64,000 nt of DNA from CAZVUW01 sp964629825 (lineage in GTDB: Bacteria > Actinomycetota > Nitriliruptoria > Euzebyales > Egibacteraceae), in NCBI GenBank assembly GCA_964629825.1, contig CAZVUW010000002.1, forward strand, positions 19,523 to 83,522, read 5' to 3'. Shown here one piece after another: positions 24,331-32,331 of this stretch. The translations under genes and the position numbers were made by a program. The first letter of the stretch is position 1. Each line of letters opens with the position of its first letter. Below the pieces are notes generated by a model. The model was given only the letters and a program-made list of their open reading frames with translations, was not told where the DNA came from and did not search any database.

Positions 24331-25350
24331 GTGCGCTGCGTCGAGATGGACCCCGGAGACGCGCGGCTCATCGACTGCCCGGGCCCGCAGCGGCAGCCGG
24401 GTTGGGCGCTGGTGCGTGTGCTCGCGTGCGGGGTCTGCGGCACCGACGTCCACATGCTGCACGGAATGGTCATGCCGCCGGGTGCCTCCTACCCCGTCCG
24501 CCCCGGGCACGAGGTCGCCGGCGTGGTCGAGGAGGTGGACGACGGCGCCCCCGTGGCCGTGGGCGACATGGTCGTCCTGCACCCCCTGGCCCCCTGCGGC
24601 CATTGCCCCCAGTGCGCCGCCGGCGACGAGCAGCTGTGTGGGTCCACGCGCGTGCTCGGCATCCACGAGCCGGGCGGTCTGGCCGACCTGGTCGTCTGGC
24701 CTGCCGATCGCATGCTGCCGGTCGAGGGGGTCGAGCCCGCGCTGGCCTCGGTCCTCGCCGACGCAGTCGCCACCGCGCATCACGCCGTCGACCTCGCCCG
24801 GCTGCCGCGCGGCGGCGCCCTGTGCGTGATCGGCTCGGGCGGTGTTGGCACGCAGGTGCTCCAGATCGCCAGAGCACTCGACCCGGACGTCCGTCTGGCC
24901 GCCGTGGTCCGGTCCGCCGCCAGCGCCGAGCGGGTCCGGGCGCTCGGCATCCCGGTCGTCGACGGGCTGGAGGGCGCGGTCAAGCAGCTGCGCTCCGAGG
25001 TCGGCCGCTTCGATGCCGTGGTGGACTTCAGCGGCGCCGCCGAGGCGCCGGCTCAGGCGGTGCGCCTGCTCGAGCGCGGCGGCCGCCTGCTGATCGGCTC
25101 GGTGGTGGATGAGCCGCTGGACCTCGGCCCTTCGAGCATGCTCGTGACCCGCGAGATCTCCGTCCAGGGCGTCTACGCCTCAAGGCTGTCCGATCTGGCC
25201 GCGGTCATCGACCTGGTGCGGCAGGGCCGGCTCGACCTCGCGGGCACGGTCACCCACCGGCTGCCGCTGGACCGCGCGGTCGAGGCGATCGAGCTGGTCG
25301 ATCAGCGCCCGCCCGGGATGGTGCGCGTGGTGGTGGACTGCACCGCCTGA
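24331..25350 (+). CDS. zinc-dependent alcohol dehydrogenase
   Basis: 339 residues, medium-chain dehydrogenase. Catalytic zinc ligands Cys36 and His60-Glu61 (CGVCGTDVH and GHEVAG), structural zinc site Cys89, 92, 95 and 103 (CGHCPQCAAGDEQLC), and cofactor motif VIGSGGVGTQVLQIA at about residue 168. GTG start at 24331, 2 bases after the SDR stop. Oxidises an alcohol with NAD(P), probably a pathway intermediate. Convergent with the ferredoxin gene. Confidence 0.93.
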   Translation: MRCVEMDPGDARLIDCPGPQRQPGWALVRVLACGVCGTDVHMLHGMVMPPGASYPVRPGHEVAGVVEEVDDGAPVAVGDMVVLHPLAPCGHCPQCAAGDEQLCGSTRVLGIHEPGGLADLVVWPADRMLPVEGVEPALASVLADAVATAHHAVDLARLPRGGALCVIGSGGVGTQVLQIARALDPDVRLAAVVRSAASAERVRALGIPVVDGLEGAVKQLRSEVGRFDAVVDFSGAAEAPAQAVRLLERGGRLLIGSVVDEPLDLGPSSMLVTREISVQGVYASRLSDLAAVIDLVRQGRLDLAGTVTHRLPLDRAVEAIELVDQRPPGMVRVVVDCTA

Positions 25351-25363
25351 CGGCCGCGGTCGC

Positions 25364-25555
25364 TCAGGGGATCACGCGGATGCTGCGGGTCGGGCACAGG
25401 TCCTCGGCCTCGGCAGCTGCGTCGGCCAGCTCGGCTGGCACATCCGGCTGAAGCACCTCGACCCAGCCCTCATCGGTGACGTGGAACAGCGCCGGGGCGA
25501 CCTGCTCGCAGTAGCCGGCGCCCTCGCAGGTGTCCTGGTTGGCCTCGACTCGCAT
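25364..25555 (-). CDS. small ferredoxin, [3Fe-4S] type, P450 partner
   Basis: 63 residues. Cluster Cys10, Cys16 and Cys54 (TCEGAGYC and LCPTRSI): the middle Cys of a four-Cys cluster is Ala13, giving a [3Fe-4S] ferredoxin. Ends IRVIP, as usual for actinobacterial P450 ferredoxins. It starts 8 bases after the P450 stop, so the pair is co-transcribed. It passes electrons from a ferredoxin reductase, not found in this window, to the P450. Confidence 0.93.
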   Translation of the reverse strand: MRVEANQDTCEGAGYCEQVAPALFHVTDEGWVEVLQPDVPAELADAAAEAEDLCPTRSIRVIP

Positions 25556-25563
25556 GGTGCCTC

Positions 25564-26775
25564 CTAGGCTCGCAGCCGGACCGGGAAATGCTCGTAGTGG
25601 CGCTGGCCGCTCTGGGCGAGGCGCGGCGTGCCGTCCGGCTCAACGCCGGCGTCCAGCAGCCGCCGCAGCGTCAGGTACTGGAAGCCCTCGCTGTCCACGC
25701 CCGTGTCGCGGCCCATGACCAGCGGACGGCCCAGGCAGACGTGCGCTCCGCCGCCGAAGGCGACGCCGAAGTGCTTCACGCGCGCCGGCAGCCGGTTGTA
25801 GCGGTAGGGGTCGAAGACGTCGGCGTCGTCTCCGAACACCTCCGGATCGCGGTTGGCGGCGACCATGTCCAGGCCGACCTTGTGGCCCTCCGGGATCCTG
25901 CGTCCGGTGGAGTGCAGGGTGACGTCCTCCTTGGCGAGCCTGACCAGCACCGGTGAGCCGCCGATGTGGAGCCGCAGCGTCTCGGCGATGGCGTGGCGGA
26001 CGAAGGCCTCGTCGCTCAGGTGCCCGCGATCCTCGGGATGCGCCGCCACCCAGCCGCTGAGGTCCTCGACCGCGTAGGCGATCTGGGCGACCGGGTTGCC
26101 CGTCGATCCGGCCAGGAAGAGGATGCTCTCGCGCACCGGCAGGTCCTGGTCCCAGGCGTCGTCCCAGCTCAGCTGCATCAGCGTCAGCAGGTCGACCGGC
26201 AGCTCCTCACGCTCGAGCTCCCCGCGGCGGTGGCGGGCCACGAGCTCCGCCCGGCGGTCCCAGGAGGGCTGGAAGAACTCGCTGCGGTAGGCCTCCTTCG
26301 CGGCGAGGCCCTCGCGCAGGACCTCGTCGTGGTCGCGCGGCGACCACTCGACCGTGACGCCCTCGGAGATCGGGCCGAGCAGCTCGTACAGGCGCGCCGA
26401 GGTCTTGTCGGAGTCATAGCCGTCCAGGCCGATCAGCGCCGCCGCGAAGCGCATGAAGACATCCCGGCAGTACGCGACCAGGTCGCCGTGCCGCCACCCG
26501 TCGCCGCCGTCGGTGAAGTGGATGCGCTCGCAGTCGTCGAGGATCGGACGGATGACCTCGCGCTCGTAGTGCTGGAGCTGGGCCTCGGCCATCAGCGGCA
26601 TGTAGATGCGGCGGCGTGCGAGGTGCTCGGGACCGTCGATCACGACCAGCGATCCGCCCAGGAAGTCGCGGCCCTCGGGCCGGCCCTCCGCGGCCGAGAA
26701 GCGGCGGTCGCGGAGGATCTCGTGCACCTCCGCGAAGGAGGTGATCATGTCCAGGCCCTGCGTCACGCCGTACAT
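25564..26775 (-). CDS. cytochrome P450
   Basis: 403 residues. Heme loop FGGGAHVCLGRPL (Fx2GxHxCxG, Cys ligand near residue 345) and ExxR as AETLRLHIGGSPVLVRL are present. The oxygen-activating I-helix reads FLAGSTGNPVAQIAY, so the usual acid-alcohol pair of AGxDT is missing (Thr and Gly stand there instead). That can be found in P450s that use substrate groups for proton delivery. ATG at 26775; longer frame lies in the FAD gene. It is separated by 4 bases from the upstream flavoprotein gene and followed by its ferredoxin. Likely hydroxylates the pathway substrate. Confidence 0.93.
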   Translation of the reverse strand: MYGVTQGLDMITSFAEVHEILRDRRFSAAEGRPEGRDFLGGSLVVIDGPEHLARRRIYMPLMAEAQLQHYEREVIRPILDDCERIHFTDGGDGWRHGDLVAYCRDVFMRFAAALIGLDGYDSDKTSARLYELLGPISEGVTVEWSPRDHDEVLREGLAAKEAYRSEFFQPSWDRRAELVARHRRGELEREELPVDLLTLMQLSWDDAWDQDLPVRESILFLAGSTGNPVAQIAYAVEDLSGWVAAHPEDRGHLSDEAFVRHAIAETLRLHIGGSPVLVRLAKEDVTLHSTGRRIPEGHKVGLDMVAANRDPEVFGDDADVFDPYRYNRLPARVKHFGVAFGGGAHVCLGRPLVMGRDTGVDSEGFQYLTLRRLLDAGVEPDGTPRLAQSGQRHYEHFPVRLRA

Positions 26776-26779
26776 GCCG

Positions 26780-28183
26780 CTACCTCCCGGTCCTCTGTCC
26801 TCCCGGCTCCGGTGCGACCCGTTCCGAGGTCGCCGTTTCCGCGGCGGCGAGCGCCAGGGTCGCCGCCTGAGCGAGGCCGCCGGCGTACCCGCCGTCGAAC
26901 ATGCCGCCCGCATCGGCGCCCGCGGCGAGCAGCCCGGGGATCGGCGCGCGATTGCCATCCAGGACGCGCGCTCGGGCGTCGACCGCGAGCCCGCCCTCGG
27001 TCATGGTGATGCCCGAGCGCACCTCGACCGCACGGAACGGCGGCTCCGCGAAGCGCGGCGCGCCCCGCAGCCGGGGCGGATCCGGCGTGCCGGAGCGGGC
27101 CGCCTCGTCGTAGGCCCGAAGGGTGCGCAGCGCCTCGGCCCCGTCGAAGCCCCAGCTCGTCAGCGCTGCGCCGAGGTCCCCGAGCCGCCCGCACTCGACG
27201 GCGTTGGCGCCCTCCGCGATCGACTCGGTGAACGGGTCCGGCTTGTTCATGCCGTCCGCGGCCTTGGTCGCGAGCGCCGACGCGGTCATCCCGGCGTCGA
27301 ACACCAGCACGGCGCGCCCATCGCGGCAGCGCGCCACGGCCTGGGCGTTGCGGTGGTCCATGCGCGACTCGTCGGTGAAGCGGCGTCCGTCGAGGTCGAG
27401 CAGCAGCCCCTCGGTGCTGGAGAAGAAGCTGAGCCGGATGAACTGCTCGCGGCCCCAGCGCCGCACCGGCCAGCCGACGAGGTGTCCGTAGAAGGGCGAC
27501 ATCGTCTCGGTCGTCGCGGCTCCCAGCGCCGCGGCCAGCCGCAGCCCGTCGCCGGTCGCACCCGGGGCGCTGCGGACCACCACGTTCTCGGAGGGGCAGA
27601 TGTGCCGCCCGATGAGATCGAGCGCAGCGGAGAAGCCGCCCGTGGCGAGCAGCGTCCACGGGGCCGAGACGGCGGTCGTCTCGCCGCGGTCGTCTCGGAT
27701 CAGGGCTCCGCAGACGGCGCCGGATGAGGTCAGCAGCGCGGTCACCGCCCGGCCGGGCAGGACCCAGCCGCCGGCGGCCTCGACCATGCCCTGGCAGCGC
27801 TCCAGGTAGCGGAGGACGTCGAAGCGGTAGCCGCGGCCGTAGCCGAGGACGGTCAGCTCGTCGGTCATCTCCACGCCGGTCGAGCGGATCCAGTCGACGG
27901 CCTCGCCGAAGCGCGCGAGCAGCAGCGCCGCCAGCGCCGGGTCGCTGGCCGGGCTCTCGGCGCTCAGGACCTCGGCGGTCGGGGCGGTCCAGATGTGACC
28001 GCCGGAGATCGCGGCGGAGCCTCCCACCGCGGGCTCCTTGTCGACCACCAGGACCTCGGCGCCGCGCGACGCGGCGACGGCGGCGGCGGTGAGGCCGGCC
28101 ATGCCGGCGCCGACAACGAGCAGGTCGAACCGCAGGTCTGCACCGCCGGCGGCGCCGTCGTCTGCCCGTGCCGGCGCGGTCAT
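26780..28183 (-). CDS. FAD-dependent oxidoreductase, KstD/fumarate reductase-like
   Basis: 467 residues. FAD-binding GxGxxG in DLLVVGAGMAGLTAAAVA, glycine-rich second motif AVGGSAAISGGHIWTAP and C-terminal LLAAGADAGGMFDGGYAGGL match the FAD_binding_2 family, which includes 3-ketosteroid delta1-dehydrogenase and succinate dehydrogenase flavoproteins. Its length is shorter than typical KstD (about 510-560). It may dehydrogenate a ring ketone, or reduce an enone. 4 bases overlap with the upstream MaoC gene. Part of the leftward unit 29858 to 25364. Confidence 0.88.
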   Translation of the reverse strand: MTAPARADDGAAGGADLRFDLLVVGAGMAGLTAAAVAASRGAEVLVVDKEPAVGGSAAISGGHIWTAPTAEVLSAESPASDPALAALLLARFGEAVDWIRSTGVEMTDELTVLGYGRGYRFDVLRYLERCQGMVEAAGGWVLPGRAVTALLTSSGAVCGALIRDDRGETTAVSAPWTLLATGGFSAALDLIGRHICPSENVVVRSAPGATGDGLRLAAALGAATTETMSPFYGHLVGWPVRRWGREQFIRLSFFSSTEGLLLDLDGRRFTDESRMDHRNAQAVARCRDGRAVLVFDAGMTASALATKAADGMNKPDPFTESIAEGANAVECGRLGDLGAALTSWGFDGAEALRTLRAYDEAARSGTPDPPRLRGAPRFAEPPFRAVEVRSGITMTEGGLAVDARARVLDGNRAPIPGLLAAGADAGGMFDGGYAGGLAQAATLALAAAETATSERVAPEPGGQRTGR

Positions 28184-29070
28184 GCCTCGACCTGCCCGGT
28201 TGCCGTGACGATCAGGCGGCCGTCCTCGGCGCGCGCCTCAAGGGCGCAGCCGCCGGGCTCGTCGGGCTGCCACCAGCCGCGGATGAGCAGCGTCTCGCCG
28301 GGCCAGAGCCGATCGCGGAAGCGCAGCGAGAGCGACCGGATGGACCCCTCGGGCACGGCCGCGGCGAGGTGCACGCCGACCATGCCGCCCTGCAGCATCC
28401 CCATGGTGAACACCTGCGGCAGGCCGAGCATCTTGGCGTACGGGTCATCGTGGTGGATGCGGTTGAAATCCCCGGAGGCCCCCGCGTAGCGGACGATGTC
28501 GGTGCGCGTGATCGGCCCGATGCGCTGCTCGGGTGCCAGCAGCGGACCCTCCGGCTCGGGCAGCTCGACCGGAGCCGAGGGCGCCGCCTCGCCCTTCTGG
28601 TCGCCCTTGGGGTTCGCCGCCGGCGCTGGGGGCGGGCCGTTGGGCGGCTCGGTCTCGATCAGGACCATGTCCTCGGTCAGCACCTGCTCACCCTTAGCCG
28701 AGTAGCTGGTGCGCAGCGTGACGAAGCGCATTCGCCCGCCGCGGCGCCCCTCGCGCTCCTCGATCGAGTGCAGGGAGGTCTCGCCGTCGAGGAGGTCTCC
28801 CACCCGGACCGGGCGGGTGAAGCGCCAGCGCTGCTCGCCGTGGAGGGTGCGGGGCAGGTCCAGGCCGAGGGGGCCGGTCATCAGCTCGCGGCGATCTTGC
28901 CAGTGCCCGGAGCAGGCGGTGAAGGTCGGCACGACCACACGCCCCCACAGCTGTTCCGCGGTCAGATCGGACCACTCGGCGGCTCCGAGGGCCAGCGCCA
29001 TCTCGCGCGCCTTCGAGGCGTCGACCGGCAGCCGGAAGGTGGAGAGGACGTCGCCGGGGCGAGCGCTCAT
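28180..29070 (-). CDS. fused MaoC-type dehydratase (FAS1_DH + MaoC)
   Basis: 296 residues with two hot-dog folds. The N-terminal half (PTFTACSGHWQDRRELMTG ... LHGEQRWRFTRPVRVGDLL) is the FAS1_DH-type, and the C-terminal half has the hydratase motif RYAGASGDFNRIHHDDPYA (about residues 180-198) with catalytic Asp and His. Linker is Pro/Ala-rich (about 143-165). This double hot-dog type hydrates or dehydrates enoyl-CoA esters of bulky substrates in steroid-like pathways. ATG at 29070, 8 bases after the enoyl-CoA hydratase-like gene's stop. Confidence 0.9.
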   Translation of the reverse strand: MSARPGDVLSTFRLPVDASKAREMALALGAAEWSDLTAEQLWGRVVVPTFTACSGHWQDRRELMTGPLGLDLPRTLHGEQRWRFTRPVRVGDLLDGETSLHSIEEREGRRGGRMRFVTLRTSYSAKGEQVLTEDMVLIETEPPNGPPPAPAANPKGDQKGEAAPSAPVELPEPEGPLLAPEQRIGPITRTDIVRYAGASGDFNRIHHDDPYAKMLGLPQVFTMGMLQGGMVGVHLAAAVPEGSIRSLSLRFRDRLWPGETLLIRGWWQPDEPGGCALEARAEDGRLIVTATGQVEA

Positions 29071-29078
29071 GGAAGACC

Positions 29079-29858
29079 TCAGCCGCTCAGGGATGGGAAG
29101 GCGGGTGCGCGCTTCTCGACGAAGGCGCTCAGGCCCTCGCGTGCGTCGGTTCCCGTGACCACGCCGACGGCGCCCTCGATCTCGTAGTCGAGCGCGTCGT
29201 CGCTGACCAGCGGCGACGCGGTGTGGCGCTTCATGAAGGCCAGCGCCACCGGGCTGCGCTGGCCGATCTCGGCGGCCAGGTCGAGGACGGCGGAGGCGAA
29301 GCCCTCGGCGGGCAGCACCTCCTGCACGAGGCCTAGCTCGTACGCCCGCCGGGCGTCGATCATCTTGCCGGTGTACATGAGCCAGCGGGCCGCGCGCCGT
29401 CCGATCGCGTCGGGCAGCCGCTTGGAGCCCCCGCCGCCCGGAACCAGGCCGTAGTTGATGTGGGCGTCGCCGAAGCGCGCCTCGGTGGAGGCGACGACGA
29501 CGTCGCAGGCGAGCACGAGCTCGAGACCGCCCGCCAGCGCCATCCCCTGCACGGCCGCGATGACCGGCTTGTCGACGGTCTCGATGGCGCGGAAGACCCT
29601 GCGCCAGCCGCCAAGCCAGGCTCGGAAGACCTCGGCGTCACGGGTCTTCTCCAACGCCTCCTTCAGGTCGGCGCCGGCGCAGAAGGCCCGCCCCTCACCG
29701 GTGATGGCGATGGCGCCGATCCCGCGGTCCTGCGCGGCGGCCTCCACCTGCTCCCCCAGCTCGGTGATCAGGCCGGTGTTCAGAGCGTTCATGTCCGCAG
29801 GGCGGTCCAGCGTCAGCAGAACTGCGCGGCCGCGCCTCTCGGACCTGACCAGCGCCAT
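29079..29858 (-). CDS. enoyl-CoA hydratase/isomerase family protein
   Basis: 259 residues, crotonase fold: AITGEGRAFCAGADLKE, VIAAVQGMALAGGLELVLAC with the first oxyanion Gly and Glu, and INYGLVPGGGGSKRLPDAIG. The second catalytic Glu seen in true hydratases (PEI) is replaced by His in GDAHINYGL, so activity may be isomerase, hydrolase or a variant hydratase. ATG at 29858; an upstream frame of 45 more codons has no family similarity. First gene of the leftward unit with MaoC, FAD protein, P450 and ferredoxin. Confidence 0.88.
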   Translation of the reverse strand: MALVRSERRGRAVLLTLDRPADMNALNTGLITELGEQVEAAAQDRGIGAIAITGEGRAFCAGADLKEALEKTRDAEVFRAWLGGWRRVFRAIETVDKPVIAAVQGMALAGGLELVLACDVVVASTEARFGDAHINYGLVPGGGGSKRLPDAIGRRAARWLMYTGKMIDARRAYELGLVQEVLPAEGFASAVLDLAAEIGQRSPVALAFMKRHTASPLVSDDALDYEIEGAVGVVTGTDAREGLSAFVEKRAPAFPSLSG

Positions 29859-29879
29859 GGGGGCTCCTCTGGCAAGGCG

Positions 29880-29916
29880 GCAACTATTCGTTGCAACTAT
29901 ACACACAGATGTGAGC
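29880..29916 (-). promoter_or_regulatory. promoter region with tandem GCAACTAT words
   Basis: GCAACTAT occurs twice (29880-29887 and 29893-29900, 13-base period). On the minus strand the second copy gives the -10-like TATAGT, 34-39 bases upstream of the crotonase ATG. The two copies could be a regulator site distinct from the ATGAT-type sites. Confidence 0.45.
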
Positions 29917-29934
29917 CCTCTAGGGGGGATTGCG

Positions 29935-30684
29935 CTACCCGAAGCGGGGTTCGCGGCGCTCGCGGAACGCGGCCAGGCCCTCCTTGAGGTCATCGGAGGC
30001 CAGGAGCGCCTGCTGCTGCGCCAGCTCGAGCTCCAGCTGCTCCGCCAGTCCCGCGTAGGCGGACTGGTTGAGGGCCCGCTTGGTCGCTGCGAACGCCTGG
30101 GCCGGGCCGCGCGCCAGCCGGGTCGCGATCTCGTCGACCCGGCGATCCAGCTCGTCGTCCTCGGTCACCTCGTTGATCAGGCCCCAGCGCTCGGCGGTCT
30201 CGGCGTCGACGCGGTCGGCCAGCAGGCACATCTGCGCTGCCCGGGCCATGCCGACGGTGCGGGGGACGAACAGCGTGGAGCCGCCGTCCGGCATCAGGCC
30301 TACGCGCGCGAAGGCCAGCAGCAGGTAGGACGAGCGCGCGGCGTAGATGAGGTCGCAGGCGAGCGCGATCGAGCAGCCGATGCCGGCCGCGGCTCCCCTG
30401 ACCGCCGCGATGACCGGCTTGGGGCAGGACCGCAGCGCGAGGATGCAGCGGTTGGCGCGCGGGACCAGGGCCGGGTCGCCCAGGGTCGCGGGGTCGAGGT
30501 CGGCCCCCGCCGAGAACGCGCGTCCGGCTCCGGTTACCACGACGACCCGGACGTCGGGCGAGTGGGCCGCCTCATCCATGCGCTCGGCGAAGGCCGCGAA
30601 GCCGTCGACCGTCATGGAGTTGAGGGAATCCGGTCGATCGAGGGTGAGGCGTCCGATGCCGTCTTCGACCTGCCACCCGATCAC
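29935..30684 (-). CDS. enoyl-CoA hydratase/isomerase family protein
   Basis: 249 residues, crotonase fold: VVVTGAGRAFSAGADLDP, AAVRGAAAGIGCSIALACDL and FARVGLMPDGGSTLFVPRTV. The first catalytic Glu is Ser (GCSIAL) and the region of the second has PDGG with Asp, the pattern of PaaG-like isomerases. It may shift a double bond rather than hydrate it. ATG at 30684. The stop is 76 bases upstream of the next crotonase, with the GCAACTAT promoter region between, so the two are separate units in the same direction. Confidence 0.86.
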   Translation of the reverse strand: MIGWQVEDGIGRLTLDRPDSLNSMTVDGFAAFAERMDEAAHSPDVRVVVVTGAGRAFSAGADLDPATLGDPALVPRANRCILALRSCPKPVIAAVRGAAAGIGCSIALACDLIYAARSSYLLLAFARVGLMPDGGSTLFVPRTVGMARAAQMCLLADRVDAETAERWGLINEVTEDDELDRRVDEIATRLARGPAQAFAATKRALNQSAYAGLAEQLELELAQQQALLASDDLKEGLAAFRERREPRFG

Positions 30685-30726
30685 CGCTGATCCCTTCTCT
30701 GACCGCTCGCGAGCCTGCCCGTCGGG

Positions 30727-31188
30727 CTATTCAACACCGGGCGCCGGCTGTGCCGAGGCGACGTGGTCGAGCAGAGCGTCCAGCGCCAGGCGGTAGCCGG
30801 CCGCGCCGAAGCCCGCCAGGTAGAAGCGCGCCAGCGGCACGAAGATGTCCTCTCGTGGCCACGGCGCGGGCCGGGCCATGAAGTTGCTGAGGTGGACCAC
30901 CGCCAGCGGCAGGTCCGCGTCGGCCAGCCCGTCGCGCAGGGACACGCCGTAGCTGGTCAGGCCGGCCGGGTTGCAGATGATCGCGTCGGCCGCGTCGACG
31001 TGCTCGTGCAGGAAGTCCAGCAGCTCGCCCTCGGAGTTGGACTGGCGATGGACGAGCTCTGCACCGCGCGACGCCGCATGAGCCTGCAGCCCGTCGACGA
31101 TGTCCGCGAGGGTCTGGGTGCCGTAGTGCTCCGGCGCGCGGCGCCCGAGGCGGTTGAGGTTGGGACCGTTCAGGACGACTACCAGCAC
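30727..31188 (-). CDS. type II 3-dehydroquinate dehydratase-like protein (atypical)
   Basis: 153 residues. The fold is clear: NGPNLNRLGRRAPEHYGTQT (lid Arg and Tyr kept), HRQSNSEGELLDFLHEHVDA and VVHLSNFMARP with the catalytic His of HLSN. Two changes stand out: the substrate-phosphate loop normally NPGAYTHTSVALRD is NPAGLTSYGVSLRD, and the Arg-Phe-Arg lid end normally REPFRHHS reads RPAPWPREDI. It could be a shikimate/quinate-pathway enzyme or a member of a divergent AroQ-like class acting on another hydroxy-acid. Located beside the catabolic island, not with aro genes. Confidence 0.82.
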   Translation of the reverse strand: MLVVVLNGPNLNRLGRRAPEHYGTQTLADIVDGLQAHAASRGAELVHRQSNSEGELLDFLHEHVDAADAIICNPAGLTSYGVSLRDGLADADLPLAVVHLSNFMARPAPWPREDIFVPLARFYLAGFGAAGYRLALDALLDHVASAQPAPGVE

Positions 31189-31277
31189 TGCTCCTCCGAG
31201 CTCTCAGACTCCGCGGCGGACCATAGGCGGACCTATAGGGGACCACGCCCGAACCCCGGTCGCGCGCATCCCCGTTC

Positions 31278-31317
31278 GATGTTGTTCTTGGCGCGCATGC
31301 GCGCCAAGAACAACATC
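31278..31317 (-). terminator. perfect 40-base palindrome, likely terminator of the TerC gene
   Basis: Two 20-base arms (starting GATGTTGTTCTTGGCGCGC) without spacer, beginning 9 bases past the TerC-like stop on the minus strand. No T tract follows. It resembles the palindromes at 14563 and 14712 in type, not in sequence. Confidence 0.68.
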
Positions 31318-31326
31318 CTGGCCGCA

Positions 31327-32331
31327 TCAGCGCTCGGGGTGCTCACCCGACTCCGAGGCCGGTGGGCCGAACGGTCCGATGCCGGCGGGGGGGACGCCCT
31401 CGGGCAGCGGGCCGGCGCGCAGGCTCGCCACGACCGTGACGGCCAGGACGACCGCGATGAAGCCGAGGCTCTGGAGCGGCGTCGGGTGGAAGACGCCCTC
31501 GATGTTCTCGGTGAACAGCTTCACACCGACGTAGATGAGGATTATCCCTAGACCGGTCTTCAGATAGCGCAATCGGTCGGCGACCTCGGCGAGCAGGAAG
31601 TACAGCGCCCGCAGCCCCATGATCGCGAAGATGTTCGAGGTCAGGACGAGAAACGGATCGCGCGTTATCGCAAAGATCGCGGGAATCGAGTCCATGGCGA
31701 AGATCAGGTCGGTGAACTCGACCATGACGAGCACCACGAACATGGGCGTGGCCAGCAGGCGGCCGCTCTCGCGCACGAAGAACCTGTCCCCGTGGTAGTC
31801 GGCCGTGGTCGGCAGCATGCGCTGGACCCGCTGGAAGATCGGCGAGTGCGTGACGTCGGGGTGCTCGGCGCGCTCCTTGAAGGTCTTGACGCCGGCGTAG
31901 ATGAGGAAGAGCCCGAACACGTACAGCAGCCACTCGAAGCGCTCGATGAGCGCCACCCCGGCGAAGATCAGCACCGTGCGCATGACGATCGCACCGACCA
32001 CGCCGTAGAAGAGGACGCGGTGCTGGAGGTGCTTGGGCACCGCGAGGGCCGAGAAGATCAGCAGGAACAGGAAGACGTTGTCCACCGACAGCGACTTCTC
32101 GATGACGTAGCCGGTGAAGTACTCAGCCATCGGGTTCGCGCTGGTGCCATCGTGCAGCTGGGGCACCAGCAGCCCGAAGGCGATCGCGACGCCGACCCAG
32201 ATCACCGTCCAGGTCGCCGCCTCGCGGATGCTGACCGCGTGGGACTCGCGGTGGACGACGAGCAGGTCGACCGCCAGCAGGGCGGAGACGAGCACGGCGA
32301 AGCCGCCGTAGAGGATCGGGTCGGGGACCAT
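31327..32331 (-). CDS. TerC family membrane protein (Alx-like)
   Basis: 334 residues with about seven to eight membrane helices. ESHAVSIREAATWTVIWVG, YFTGYVIEKSLSVDNVFLFL, FAMDSIPAIFAITRDPFLVL and LGIILIYVGVKLFTENI are the TerC signatures with the intramembrane Asp residues (VDN and MDS). Homologues export Mn2+ or help insert metallated membrane proteins and confer tellurite resistance. ATG at 32331 in front of MVPDPILYGGF; upstream codons form an unrelated frame. Confidence 0.93.
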   Translation of the reverse strand: MVPDPILYGGFAVLVSALLAVDLLVVHRESHAVSIREAATWTVIWVGVAIAFGLLVPQLHDGTSANPMAEYFTGYVIEKSLSVDNVFLFLLIFSALAVPKHLQHRVLFYGVVGAIVMRTVLIFAGVALIERFEWLLYVFGLFLIYAGVKTFKERAEHPDVTHSPIFQRVQRMLPTTADYHGDRFFVRESGRLLATPMFVVLVMVEFTDLIFAMDSIPAIFAITRDPFLVLTSNIFAIMGLRALYFLLAEVADRLRYLKTGLGIILIYVGVKLFTENIEGVFHPTPLQSLGFIAVVLAVTVVASLRAGPLPEGVPPAGIGPFGPPASESGEHPER

